Below are positions 22,282 through 33,124 of a stretch of 64,000 nt of DNA, piece by piece. This DNA is from Diphasiastrum complanatum (lineage: Eukaryota; Streptophyta; Lycopodiopsida; Lycopodiales; Lycopodiaceae). The notes under the pieces were generated by a model that was not told the DNA's origin, did no database searches, and saw nothing but the letters and a program-made list of their open reading frames with translations. Made by a program: the position numbers and the translations under genes. The DNA is taken from contig CM055095.1 in assembly GCA_029204225.1 (NCBI GenBank), positions 60,156,540-60,220,539 on the forward strand, in the 5' to 3' direction. Position 1 is the first letter of the stretch. The number at the start of each line of letters is the position of its first letter.

Positions 22282-23497
22282 TGTGAAGATGTGTATTTAT
22301 TAAACAACGAATATACATCCGAATGAAGCAATATATATTCACATAAGAAGACAAGAGCTGGATACATTTATAATGAAGGGACCTGCCTATATTTTTCGCG
22401 ACATACTAAATATCACATATAAAGGACAAGTCCTCAGCAATGAAGCGACATCTACAACAACCCTTAAATAAAGACACTTACATGAAACGACTCGATCCGA
22501 ATCGACAATTCTAACTATAGTAATCTAAACTCAGGGTTAGATACATCTTTGCGGTATAATCTACATACGTGTCAGATATATATTGGTTAACCTTATTCAG
22601 TAAAGCGACACGCCTCTAATTTATAAAGACGTGATTGTTCGCTCTTAAGATGATAAAGAGAAGACACGATTCAGTCTTACTCACCAGGAGATATAGTTTA
22701 TGTATTCGCTGAGAGATAAAAGTTTATGTACTTGTGAGAGATCTTCTGAAGTACTCTAACAATCTTTCTTATATAAATCTATCTCTGGTCAGACAGTTGC
22801 ATAAGCACATTACGGTCTATGCTGTGTATCCGTAAAAGTGTTCTAACGAACTGTCTTAAAACTAACTTATTCGTTCATTCGAATATTTGTTCGACACTCG
22901 AATACTTGTTCGATACCCGAATAACGTTTATCATCAGAAGTCTATCTCAGTCATCGATAGAAAAGTATGTATACAACTGAATTGATAGTCCCTGTCTGAA
23001 GAATTGAGATAAGATATCTGTATTCTGAATATCTCCGAACATATGTTTCTAACATATTCGAAGATTATACAAGAGATTTAACTCTGAGGAGAACACTAGT
23101 TGTTGAGGACTACTGTTTTTTTGTTAATCCAAGAATAAGATTAACTTTGATCACTGATGAACGAATACATCGAAATCAATCCGAATTCTTGCCGACACCT
23201 TAATCAGATAGAGTGGAGTACATTCGTACTACTCTGATAACAATTCTCTTGTAGAACGCCAATTCTTCGATTCGAAAGAGAAGACTGATATTCCAATTTT
23301 AAACATTCATTTATCCATTAAGTAATACTGGTTACTTAACCCAAATTGTCTGTTTGACAACCAGACTAATTCTCCATTTTATATCATACGAATAAGTCAG
23401 AACAATATCAACATTATATCATAAAGAAGCTATCCTCTTGGGGATTCGACATTAAATACTACAAAACTATACCAAATACAATTGGTATACCACGACA
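22282..23497 (+). repeat. 5' LTR of young Ty3 element
   Basis: 1216 bp, TGTGAAGATG to CACGACA. A TATA-like box (TATATAAAT, 22770-22778) is the likely promoter. After it, 22875-22925 carries short direct repeats of the type TTCGAATA/CTCGAATA. The preceding five bases TGGTG form the duplication. Confidence 0.92.
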
Positions 23498-23509
23498 TAA
23501 ACCAAATTT

Positions 23510-23527
23510 TGGCGCCGTTGCCGGGGA
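23510..23527 (+). promoter_or_regulatory. Primer binding site, tRNA-Asp
   Basis: TGGCGCCGTTGCCGGGGA lies 12 bases after the LTR. It is complementary to the 3' end of plant tRNA-Asp and is the primer site type of Athila-like elements. Confidence 0.88.
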
Positions 23528-23585
23528 TAGCCAAAAACAAACATGTTGATTTAAAACTGACAAAATCATCGTCATTAATAAGTAT

Positions 23586-25361
23586 ATGTCAGACAGAGCT
23601 TCCCGACTCGAAAGATATCGAAAGATTTGAGAATATTTTTTCAGAAATTTATCTGGAAGTTCTGATAGAGCTGAAACTTATTCGGATTTGTTAAAACCAG
23701 TTGCCAAACTAAAACCGAATATGGAAGGCCCTGCACCCCGACTTTCTTCAATTTCGAAGATCAGATACGATTATTTCAAAGGAACAACCTCAGATGATGC
23801 GGACAGTTATGTTTCGCAGTTCGAATCAATTGCGAACGCGAATAATGAAGGTTCGGAGGCGGACAAACTGAGGATTTTTCCTGGTCTTCTCAGAAAACAA
23901 GCACGCATATGGTACAGCCAAGTCGAACCAGGACGAGTGGCTACCTGGTTGCTGCTGAAAGATGCGTTTCTACACCAATTCAGAGAAATTGGTTATTCAT
24001 CCAGAGTACTCGGCAGACTCAACAACATAGAGAAGAAGAGTCGAGAATCTCTGAGAAGGTATACTCGTAAGGTCAAGAATCTTATTGGAAAACTAACTGG
24101 AGTATACCCCGTTGCGATGCAGATTGAATGGTTTCTGTCAGGTTTACCACCGAGTATAAATCGATACTGCAGACAAGGTGATACGACTACCTTAGCAGCA
24201 GTCATTGCAAGTGCTGAAAACTATGAGACTTCTAAGCTTGCTCAGAAGAGAAAATCAACTAGACGAAGTCGAAAGTCTAAGCATGTTTCCAGTGGCAGTG
24301 AAGAGGATTCGAAGTCTGAATCTAGTTCCAGTTCCTCCAGTTCAGAATCCGAATTACACGACTCATCTGACTCTGAGACTGATGAGAGAGAACGAAGTAG
24401 TAAACGAAAACCCAAACGAAAGGACGATAAAAATTCGGAGATGAAGCCAACAACATCAAAGGTCGAAAAGATTTGGAGGAGAGATCTTGCAGATATTAAC
24501 AAAAAATTCAACGATCTAAAAGTTCAGATTTCAGAGGTTGCTGACAAGAGACCGAAATCATCTTCTTCCAATTCAGGACTATGGTGTACGAGGTGCGGTG
24601 CATCAGGACATTCGAAGGAAGATTGCAGAACAGTGAATATATCTTACGTTGAAGATCCAACACAGGAGGTGCTGTTTATTTTTCAGAATAATGATACAAC
24701 AACAAATTTTGTTCAAGGCATGACTACACCGTTCCAGCAATCCACCCCCAAATTCGGACCGAAAAGATATAATCCACCCGAATTTGTAACATCAACAACA
24801 AAGACTTCGAATTTTCCAAGACCAGTTTCGGGCAATTGTTACAATTGTGGAGAACCAGGACATTTTTCACCAGACTGTCCGCAACCACGGAAGCCAATTG
24901 GGTATGTACCTCTCTGTTCGAATTGTAAAGAACCAGGCCACAAATATCCTGACTGTCCCCAACCACAGAGGCCAAGACCTAAATACCAGTATGTAGCGAC
25001 ACCTGCTGCAATGGTAGACTCGAAAGGAAAAGTTTCGGCAGATGCGGTTATACAAAAAATTGATCTTGTGGAAAACCAATCAACGAGGACAACTGACCAA
25101 TCTTGGCCAAGTGATATGGAAACAATATTCAAAGTAAATACGAGGAGTTCTTCGAAAGATGACTCGAAAACCAACTCGAAAGGTTCCTCGAAGAAACGCA
25201 GAAAATCATCTAAGAAGAAGGGAACGAATAAATCCCTAACAAAAGAAGATATTAAAGATGATCCCGACTATGATCGAAATGCTAAAAATTTGTTTTCAAA
25301 AGATATATCTGCAGAAGCGAAAGAAATAATTGACGAAGAACTACAAAGAGCAGCTACATAA
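23586..25361 (+). CDS. Gag of young Ty3 element (N-terminal in-frame TGA)
   Basis: The main open part runs from 23631 to TAA 25359-25361. The first ATG in it is 23721. An earlier ATG at 23586 is in the same frame but is followed by TGA at 23628-23630. The codons between 23631 and 23721 look protein-like, so the ancestral start is probably 23586 with one nonsense change. Seen in the protein: a capsid region (SYVSQFESIANANNEG, LRIFPGLLRKQARIWYSQ, FLSGLPPSINRY), a Ser/acidic-rich linker, then three CX2CX4HX4C knuckles (CTRCGASGHSKEDC, CYNCGEPGHFSPDC, CSNCKEPGHKYPDC) that bind RNA, and a Lys/Ser-rich tail. Pol follows in the same frame after the TAA. Confidence 0.85.
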
Positions 25362-25421
25362 AGGAAAGTCACATTCGAAGAAGGGAACGAATCAATTCAT
25401 AAAACCAAACTGTCGGAAGCC

Positions 25422-28400
25422 ATGATTGACAAGCCGATATCGAAGACGAAAGATTACGATATCGTAACTGATATTGGTTCTCTTCGTCCAAATATCACAT
25501 TCGAACAATTGTTGGCAGACAATACTTACTATCGCAGGCAGTTAAAAGGACTTTCTACTCCAAAGAAGAAGAAAAGAAATCCCTTGCCAGAATTAGGAGT
25601 ATTATCTATTGATTTGGGAGATCTTGGCGCACCGAAAATCGACATTACTATTGAGGGATGCTTAATCGAACATGTGCCGATTGATTCAGGTTCGAGCGTC
25701 AATATTATTACTGAAGAAACTGCTCACGCTCTGGGTTTGACAGATATTCGACCAACCAACCGCAATATCAAGTTGGCAGACTCAACACGACGAAAGCCTG
25801 TCAGAGAGCTGGAGAACGTTACTGTGTATATACAAGCCAAGCCTTTTACCATGAATTTTATTGTTATCAAACCAATGGGTTTGCCTTCTTACTCTGTGCT
25901 AATCGGAAGGCCGTGGCTGTATGAAAATTCTTCTTATGCACTAAATATCTTCTCTAATGTTTCAGATGTCGAAGTTAAATTTTTCGAATGCTATGAGAAT
26001 GATAACGAATCAGATAATGCAGAAGAATTCATCGATGTTTGCAACACAGAACTAGATGAACTAGTTATTACTGAAGACGAATCAACAGATTCGTACGAAT
26101 CGGACGACTCGCACGAATCAGCTGAAGAAATTGAAAATAAGAATCAGTCTGTCGACACGAACATATATATGGAGACAGCAATGCGCGAAATTCATGGATA
26201 TTCAAAGTCTAGTATGACAGAAGGTATGATTTTACCTGATTCAACAGAGCAAATTGAACTTGCACCGGGCAGATGTGTCCGTGTTGCAAAGTCCTTGGGA
26301 GAAACTGAGTTATCTAAATACACTGAATTGCTTAAAGAGTATCAGGACGTCTTTGCATGGTCGCTTGATGACTTAAAAGGAATTCCTGCCGAATATGGTG
26401 AACATCGAATTGATGTAAAGGAGAACGCTATTCCTGTTCGTCAGAGACAGTATCGACTTAATCCAAAGTACTCTTTAATGGTAAAAGACGAACTCAACAA
26501 ATATCTAAAAGCAGGAATTATTTATCCTGTCTTAAGTAGCGAATGGGTGTCACCTATTGTGGTAGTACCAAAGAAGAAGACTGGCAAGATTCGTATATGC
26601 CAGGACTTTCGAAAGCTCAATGCAGCTACACAGAAAGATCATCATCCGTTACCATTCACTGATTCTATTCTGGATCAGGTAGCTGGACAAGAACGATATA
26701 GTCTCTATGATGGTTTTTCAGGCTATAATCAAGTTAGAATGCGGAAGGAGGATAAAGCGAAAACCACATTCACCACCGATTGGGGCACTTATGCCTACAA
26801 TAGAATGCCCTTTGGTCTCTGTAATGCGCCGGCGACTTTTCAACGAATTATGATGCTGATTTTTGCCGCGTTTTTACGATTTTTTCTCGAAATATTTATT
26901 GACGACTTCTGTGTATACAGCGATAGCAAATCTCATATCCAGAAACTGAAGCTAACCTTACACAAGTGTCGAGACACTTGTCTGTCACTCCATCCCGAAA
27001 AATGTTTCTTCGGAATGAGAGAAGGCATTCTTCTAGGACACAGAATATCTAATCGAGGGATCGAGGTCGACAAAGATAAAATCGAAGTAATACGGAATTT
27101 GCTTATACCAACAAATCTTCGCGAACTTCGAGCCTTTTTGGGACATGTCGGTTATTATCGAAGGTTTATCCAGAATCATGCCTCAATATCTGCAGCACTT
27201 ACTCAATTATTAAAGAAGGAAGTGGTGTATCTTTGGACAGAAGAACACCAAAAAGCTTTCGAAAATCTCAAACAGAAACTGATCAATGCACCGATCTTAA
27301 GACCACCTAATTGGTCAATTATATTTCATTGTTATGTGGATGTGTCAGCATTCGCTATTGGTGTATGTCTAAGCCAGAAGGACGAACGGAAGAAAGACTA
27401 TCCAATATATTATGCTAGTCGACAGCTCAGTTCTTCGGAGAAGAATTATTCTGCGACAGAACGAGAAGCACTTGGAATGATATTTACAGTTAAGAAATTT
27501 CGGCATTATTTGCTGGGGTATGCTTTTATTTTCCATGTGGATCACTATGCTCTGAAATATCTAGTAAACAAACCAGATTTATCAGAACGAATAGCTCGCT
27601 GGCTTCTGTTATTACAAGAATTCACTTATACAGTTGAACTTCGCCAAGGGAAATACCATACCAATGCGGATTACCTTTCACGAATAAGCACTGGAAAAAT
27701 TGAAAACCCATTGAATGACGATTTCCCAGATGAAAATCTGTTCGAGTTATCTTCATCGAATTCTTTTTATTCTGATATTATTGATTATCTCAAAGATCAG
27801 ATATATCCTGATGGATATGACTTGGAGAAGAAAACAGTGTTTCAATACAAAGTTGCACCATATACAATTATCAATAATATCCTATATAAACTTGGTGCTG
27901 ATAATCAATTAAGAAGGTGTCTTGAAGCCGAACAAATTTTGAGAGTCATCCAAGCCTTACATTCGGAAGATGCCGGAGGTCACTTTGCCCTCAAAAACAC
28001 TGTTAAAAAGATATTAAATGCCAAGTATTGGTGGCCTACTATGTTTAAAGATGTCTCTATCTATATTCGATCTTGTGATCCATGCCAAAGGTCTGGTAAA
28101 CCAACTAAAGCAATGAATTGGCCATTGACACCAATTTTACCGCTCGCACCATTCGAAAAATGGGGGATCGACTTTGTCGGGCCAATCAAACCAGTAACCC
28201 GACACACCAAGTGTCGATATATCTTGGTAGCAACGGATTATGCGACAAAGAATGTGGAAGCTGAAGGAAAGAAACGAAACGACTCGAAGACTGTCGCAGC
28301 TTTTCTTTTCAAATCTATTATTACACGATATGGTTGTCCTTTAGAACTTGTCAGTGATCGAGGAACACACTTTCAGAATGAAACAATTCGACACCTGACA

Positions 28401-29009
28401 AATTATTTCCAGATCAAACATAGGAAGACAACACCTTATAATCCGAAAGCTAATGGGTTAACAGAGAGAGCAAATGGCATATTATGTAAGATCCTTAATA
28501 AAATTTCTGTTGCACATGCTTCAGACTGGGATCAAAAGTTACCCTCTGTTCTCTGGGCATATAGAAACACTGAAAAGATCACTACTCAACAGACCCCTTA
28601 TTATCTTACGTACGGAATGCATCCAATCCTGCCTATCGAATTTGAAATACCTACCTTCCGAATACAAGCAGAACGGACAGAGGCAGACTGTACCAACGAA
28701 CGGTTATTGATTATCGAAGAACTTTCGGAAGCTCGAACACGTTCACTCGAACTTACAAAGAAAATTCAGGAGCAACGAAAGATTAAATATGATTTTACAC
28801 TTAAGATCTGCGATCTTAAGACCAATGACTTTGCCCTTGTTTATGATAGTCGTCACCAAAAGTTTCCGGGAAAACTTCATATGAAATGGTTGGGACCGTA
28901 CAAAGTAATCGAAGTATTCGAGAATGGTTCGGTACAACTTGAGTCACTCGAAGGAGAACTCCTACCTACACGTATTAACGGCTCCAGACTCAAGAAATAT
29001 TTTATTTAA
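25422..29009 (+). CDS. Pol of young Ty3 element: PR-RT-RNase H-INT
   Basis: 1195 codons without interruption. Protease: active site IDSGSS at residues 87-92. RT: about 355-540, with YDGFSGYNQ (D430), MPFGLCNAPATFQR and FIDDF (492-496). RNase H: about 630-755, ending HTNADYLSR. Integrase: zinc finger H847/H854/C885/C888, then the catalytic triad D917 (GIDFVG), D979 (VSDRGTHF) and E1015 (NGLTERANG). The C-terminus ends in a GPYKVIEVFENGSV-type module without a chromodomain. All catalytic residues are present, so the protein may be active. The frame is the same as gag and is separated only by TAA 25359-25361. 20 open codons lie between that stop and ATG 25422, so pol may be made by readthrough. 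Confidence 0.92.
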   Translation: MIDKPISKTKDYDIVTDIGSLRPNITFEQLLADNTYYRRQLKGLSTPKKKKRNPLPELGVLSIDLGDLGAPKIDITIEGCLIEHVPIDSGSSVNIITEETAHALGLTDIRPTNRNIKLADSTRRKPVRELENVTVYIQAKPFTMNFIVIKPMGLPSYSVLIGRPWLYENSSYALNIFSNVSDVEVKFFECYENDNESDNAEEFIDVCNTELDELVITEDESTDSYESDDSHESAEEIENKNQSVDTNIYMETAMREIHGYSKSSMTEGMILPDSTEQIELAPGRCVRVAKSLGETELSKYTELLKEYQDVFAWSLDDLKGIPAEYGEHRIDVKENAIPVRQRQYRLNPKYSLMVKDELNKYLKAGIIYPVLSSEWVSPIVVVPKKKTGKIRICQDFRKLNAATQKDHHPLPFTDSILDQVAGQERYSLYDGFSGYNQVRMRKEDKAKTTFTTDWGTYAYNRMPFGLCNAPATFQRIMMLIFAAFLRFFLEIFIDDFCVYSDSKSHIQKLKLTLHKCRDTCLSLHPEKCFFGMREGILLGHRISNRGIEVDKDKIEVIRNLLIPTNLRELRAFLGHVGYYRRFIQNHASISAALTQLLKKEVVYLWTEEHQKAFENLKQKLINAPILRPPNWSIIFHCYVDVSAFAIGVCLSQKDERKKDYPIYYASRQLSSSEKNYSATEREALGMIFTVKKFRHYLLGYAFIFHVDHYALKYLVNKPDLSERIARWLLLLQEFTYTVELRQGKYHTNADYLSRISTGKIENPLNDDFPDENLFELSSSNSFYSDIIDYLKDQIYPDGYDLEKKTVFQYKVAPYTIINNILYKLGADNQLRRCLEAEQILRVIQALHSEDAGGHFALKNTVKKILNAKYWWPTMFKDVSIYIRSCDPCQRSGKPTKAMNWPLTPILPLAPFEKWGIDFVGPIKPVTRHTKCRYILVATDYATKNVEAEGKKRNDSKTVAAFLFKSIITRYGCPLELVSDRGTHFQNETIRHLTNYFQIKHRKTTPYNPKANGLTERANGILCKILNKISVAHASDWDQKLPSVLWAYRNTEKITTQQTPYYLTYGMHPILPIEFEIPTFRIQAERTEADCTNERLLIIEELSEARTRSLELTKKIQEQRKIKYDFTLKICDLKTNDFALVYDSRHQKFPGKLHMKWLGPYKVIEVFENGSVQLESLEGELLPTRINGSRLKKYFI

Positions 29010-29105
29010 CGAATATCATCCGATCATTCATTCGAATATCATCCGATCATTCATTCGAATACCACCCGAACATCCTTCGAATACTATCACCCGAACATCA
29101 TTCGA
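29010..29105 (+). repeat. Short tandem repeats after pol (ATTCGAATATCATCCGATC)
   Basis: Four units of 22-25 bp beginning CGAATA(T/C), the first two identical. The TCGAATA core recurs in the LTR downstream of its TATA box. Confidence 0.8.
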
Positions 29106-29263
29106 GTCTTATTTGCGAATTTATTAATATTTATTTATTTTTGGAGGTCGACGATCGAAAATGACAATTTTGGAGACGACACTGTCAATTCGAACTGTAC
29201 AAACCAACGGAGCGTGCGGACATAGCAGCATTCGACAATGCGGGTTTGCTGATCAATATAAAT

Positions 29264-29701
29264 ATGGCGTATCCTGAACTATATGAGATCTACATTGACT
29301 GGGAGCGCAATTTTGCTGAATATTTTGCAGAAATCAAACACAGTCTGCAGGATCGAACGAAGTCCCGTGCTTATAAATTATTTTGTTCATATTCTTATCA
29401 ACAGTTCGGCACATTTGCAGCAAAGACCTTATTTTTTGTACAAAATTTGTATATTAAGTGTAATTATTTACAGCATTCAGCACGATTCTTTCGAGAGATC
29501 AGATTAAGGAACGATTCGGAGGAAGATGTCAAATTAGTACAAGAATTATTTGATGGCACTCTTCTTCCGATACATTTAGAAGAATTCGGAAATCTTGCTA
29601 TTGGCAGATACTCTCGTTCTCGAGAAAAACTATTGTTACTCGAATGTCAAAGGGATTTAGACCTCGCTCAGCAATTATATGACGAGATGTATCAAGACTA
29701 A
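29264..29701 (+). CDS. ORF3 of young Ty3 element, unknown function
   Basis: An open frame of 145 codons from ATG 29264 to 29701. The frame is open back to 29165 with protein-like composition, so it may be longer. It starts MAYPELYEIYIDWERNFAEY and is rich in Leu, Glu, Arg and aromatic residues. Much of it is predicted by eye as alpha-helical (LVQELFDGTLLPIHLEEFGN, LLLECQRDLDLAQQLYDEMY). There is no signal peptide or transmembrane segment, so it does not look like an env-type protein, although it lies where Athila-like elements carry one. I do not recognise a family. It sits between pol and the PPT, on the sense strand, in an element too young to have kept an ORF of this size by chance alone. 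Confidence 0.6.
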   Translation: MAYPELYEIYIDWERNFAEYFAEIKHSLQDRTKSRAYKLFCSYSYQQFGTFAAKTLFFVQNLYIKCNYLQHSARFFREIRLRNDSEEDVKLVQELFDGTLLPIHLEEFGNLAIGRYSRSREKLLLLECQRDLDLAQQLYDEMYQD

Positions 29702-29908
29702 AGAGTTCTTTTCCAAATCCTTTACCTATGTGATGCTGTATCTGATGTTTTCAAATACTTGAAGGCAATAACCATCAATTCGAATAAAGTACCTACTGAA
29801 GAAATATCTTTTAAAGACGAATTGATCAACGAACCGAATATATTCTTTTCTAATCAACGACCAAATCTCAAAAAGAATACTGTTTGTTCACGAGGACGTT
29901 TCACATTT

Positions 29909-29921
29909 GAGGAGGGGGATA
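29909..29921 (+). promoter_or_regulatory. Polypurine tract of young Ty3 element
   Basis: GAGGAGGGGGATA ends directly before the 3' LTR start TGTGAATATG. Confidence 0.85.
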
Positions 29922-31139
29922 TGTGAATATGTGTATTTATTAAACAACGAATATACATCCGAATGAAGCAATATATATTCACATAAGAAGACAAGAGCTG
30001 GATACATTTATAATGAAGGGACCTGCCTATATTTTTCGCGACATACTAAATATCACATATAAAGGACAAGTCCTCAGCAATGAAGCGACATCTACAACAA
30101 CCCTTAAATAAAGACACTTACATGAAACGACTCGATCCGAATCGACAATTCTAACTATAGTAATCTAAACTCAGGGTTAGATACATCTTTGCGGTATAAT
30201 CTACATACGTGTCAGATATATATTCGTTAACCTTATTCAGTAAAGCGACACGCCTCTAATGTATAAAGACGTGATTGTTCGCTCTGAAGATGATAAAGAG
30301 AAGACACGATTCAGTCTTACTCACCAGGAGATATAGTTTATGTATTCGCTGAGAGATAAAAGTTTATGTACTTGTGAGAGATCTTCTGAAGTACTCTAAC
30401 AATCTTTCTTATATAAATCTATCTCTGGTCAGACAGTTGCATAAGCACATTACAGTCTATGCTGTGTATCCGTAAAAGTGTTCTAACGAACTGTCTTAAA
30501 ACTAACTTATTCGTTCATTCGAATATTTGTTCGACACTCGAATACTTGTTCGATACCCGAATAACGTTTATCATCAGAAGTCTATCTCAGTCATCGATAG
30601 AAAAGTATGTATACAACTGAATTGATAGTCTCTGTCTGAAGAATTGAGATAAGATATCTGTATTCTGAATATCTCCGAACATATGTTTCTAACATATTCG
30701 AAGATTATACAAGAGATTTAACTCTGAGGAGAACACTAGTTGTTGAGGACTACTGTTTAACTTTTGTTAATCCAAGAATAAGATTAACTTTGATCACTGA
30801 TGAACGAATACATCGAAATCAATCCGAATTCTTGCCGACACCTTAATCAGATAGAGTGGAGTACATTCGTACTACTCTGATAACAATTCTCTTGTAGAAT
30901 GCCAAATCTTCAATTCGAAAGAGAAGACTGATATTCCAATTTTAAACATTCATTTATCCATTAAGTAATACTGGTTACTTAACCCAAATGTCTGTTTGAC
31001 AACCAGACTAATTCTCCATTTTATATCATACGAATAAGTCAGAACAATATCAACATTATATCATAAAGAAACTATCCTCTTGGGGATTCGACATTAAATA
31101 CTACAAAACTATACCAAATACAATTGGTATACCACGACA
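29922..31139 (+). repeat. 3' LTR of young Ty3 element
   Basis: 1218 bp, a near-identical partner of 22282-23497. It is followed by TGGTG, the second copy of the target duplication. Confidence 0.92.
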
Positions 31140-31144
31140 TGGTG

Positions 31145-31907
31145 CGGCTCAAGGGCAGATGTAGTTAGAAGGTGGTCTGTGTGCAGATGAATGCGGTTTG
31201 TTTGTGACTACGAATGAATGGTCTATTTGTGGTTCAAGATGGATGCAATTAGAAGGTGATCTGTGTGCGGATGAATGTGGTGTGCTGCAATTCAAGGGTA
31301 GATGTAGGTGGAAGGTGGTAGTTTGCGGTGGAATGCGGTTTAATGCAGTTCAAGGCAGATGTGGTGGGACTGTAATCGTAAGGTGATGTTTGCGGTTGAA
31401 TGCAGCCTGAGTGCAGTCGTAAGGTGGTGCGAGTGCGGTCTGTTGCGACTGAGGATGAATGCGGCTGTTTGCGATGGAATGGAATAATTGGAGGCTCATT
31501 GCAGTTGCTATGGTTTATGGGGATCATCAAATATAACTCCGAACAACGTCTAATATAGATCGTCCATTCAAGTTGTTGGATGTACCATCGATTCTAGGCC
31601 ATCGAATGTAAATGGGATGCAGATGGGTGTCAGATGAAAACAGGTGTAGAGGCATCGAAGTCAAACAGAGTCAGGGGGCATCGGATGCAAATGGAGATAG
31701 ACGAAGTCAAATGCAAACAAAGATAGAGGGCGTTTAATGCAAACAGAATGCGATTTTCATGCAAGGTGTGGGATTTGATGTCTGTTGTACTCGTCAGTTG
31801 TGATCGTCGTTTGAAAGTTCTGTGGTCTGGCATGGATTTGGTCCGGCTGAGATGGTGAGGGACCCCTTCGGTCGAGATTGGACCCAGAACCTTCGGTCGA
31901 GATTGAA
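31145..31907. repeat. Degenerate GCGGTT-type satellite and minisatellite
   Basis: Recurring TGCGGTT, AAGGTGGT and GCAGATG motifs (the inverse of the type at 17526-18224), then inverted AATCTCGACCG minisatellite units at about 31865-31905. This is interior sequence of the outer element. It also matches the left flank of the young Ty3 insertion, which landed in it. No gene. Confidence 0.6.
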
Positions 31908-32557
31908 TGTGAAAGATTTCAGATCCTTAAGATCCAATCTACTTGAATGATCTTTGGTTAGAAAGAGAAATACACTACCAATTTCACCAATGTAAAAAAA
32001 CCAGCATCTACACACAATTTGAGATGCAAACACTAATAGAACTTGATCAAACTTGAATGAAATGATTATGTACTATTGCTGTCCGTACAAAACCAGCAAG
32101 CTACTGTATTTCACACGTGTGGATCCAAAAATAGCAAATATAGATCATTCTACACATAGAATTGCAAGCAATCACCAAGATAGTGCACCAATGGATAGTA
32201 GAACCCAAGAGAACCATGTATAAGCATGAAATGAGATAGAGAAGAGAGAAGATGACTCTCTCCATGAATTACATCCTTTTATAACAGGTCCAAACCCTAT
32301 TTGGCCACTTGGCTTTCCCACCAAAATGCTAACCCTACCAATTTTGGGTCTAGATTCAATGTACCCAACTTATTCAAATTGAATCTACTCAAACTCGCAT
32401 TCTATCTTTCCCACACTTTCAAAAAGTGTTTATTCAAATGAAATTTAGACTAATGAACTTTGAAAAGTCAACCTCTAAGTCTAACACAAGTTTTGGCCTC
32501 AATATGCCAAATATGGAAATATTGCAAAATGTGATGAAACTAGTTAAATCTTTCACA
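31908..32557 (-). repeat. Copia B 3' LTR
   Basis: 650 bp, an inverted near-copy of 36024-36673, ending TTTCACA at 32557. The outer flank read in the element's sense is TTCAA, identical to the five bases before the 5' LTR at 36024. The adjacent purine tract (32558-32567, GAAGAGGGAG on the minus strand) is the PPT. Confidence 0.9.
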
Positions 32558-33113
32558 CTCCCTCTTCAACTAGTTTTACCATAGACTTTGATAATACTCC
32601 AAGTGAAGTCCTATGTTTCATGAACAAGTCTTTTCCCAATGCTTTGGTGAAGATATCAGCTACACATTCCCTTGAAGAAACATGTTGAAGCTCCACCTCC
32701 TTTGCACTGACTTGCTCCCTCACAAAATGATATTGTATCTCAATATGCTTGCTCCTAGCATGAAAGATAGGATTGGATGCCATTATTTGGGCTGATTGAT
32801 TGTCACAAAAGATGATTGGGCTCTCTGAAAAATCCAGCAAGTGAAGATCCTTGATCATCCTTTTGATCCATACCATCTCCTTTGTGCAATGTGTAAGAGC
32901 TTTGTACTCGGCCTCACTAGATGACAATGAGATAGTGGCTTGTTTCTTTGACATCCATGATATAGCTCCATCACCTATGAAAATACAATAAGAACTAGTG
33001 GATTTCCTATCCATTACATCTCCAGCATAGTCCGAATCTGAAAATCCAAAAAGATTAGGTGATGATCCCTCATACAATATGCCAAAATCTTGAGTTCTAA
33101 TGATGTACCTCAA
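32553..33113 (-). pseudogene. Copia B RNase H domain
   Basis: About 187 codons with the copia RNase H signature: GFSDSDYAGDVMDRKSTSSY, then ISWMSKKQATISLSSSEAEY, an IFCDNQSAQIMASNP segment and HVSSRECVADIFTKAL. The catalytic acidic residues are present. The stop codon spans the PPT/LTR border, as is normal for copia. It is separated from the integrase by the unrecognised ORF at 33125-34246 instead of by RT. Confidence 0.85.
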
Positions 33114-33124
33114 AACTCGCTTTC

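Larger units (their letters stand above)
22282..31139 (+). mobile_element. Young, nearly complete Ty3/gypsy retrotransposon
   Basis: 8.86 kb bounded by two LTRs (22282-23497 and 29922-31139) and a perfect TGGTG target duplication (22277-22281 and 31140-31144). It contains, in order, a tRNA-Asp primer site, gag, pol (PR-RT-RNase H-INT), a further ORF and a polypurine tract. The LTRs differ by only about a dozen substitutions and a few small indels seen by eye over about 1.2 kb, so it inserted recently. The lack of a chromodomain, the Asp-tRNA primer and FIDDF in the RT place it near the Athila/Tat side of plant Ty3 elements (inference). Confidence 0.93.

Noticed and set aside
22282-31139. Endogenous pararetrovirus (caulimovirid) instead of a retrotransposon
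   Set aside because: It has paired LTRs, a target duplication, a tRNA-Asp primer site and an integrase; pararetroviruses lack LTRs and integrase and use a Met-tRNA primer site.
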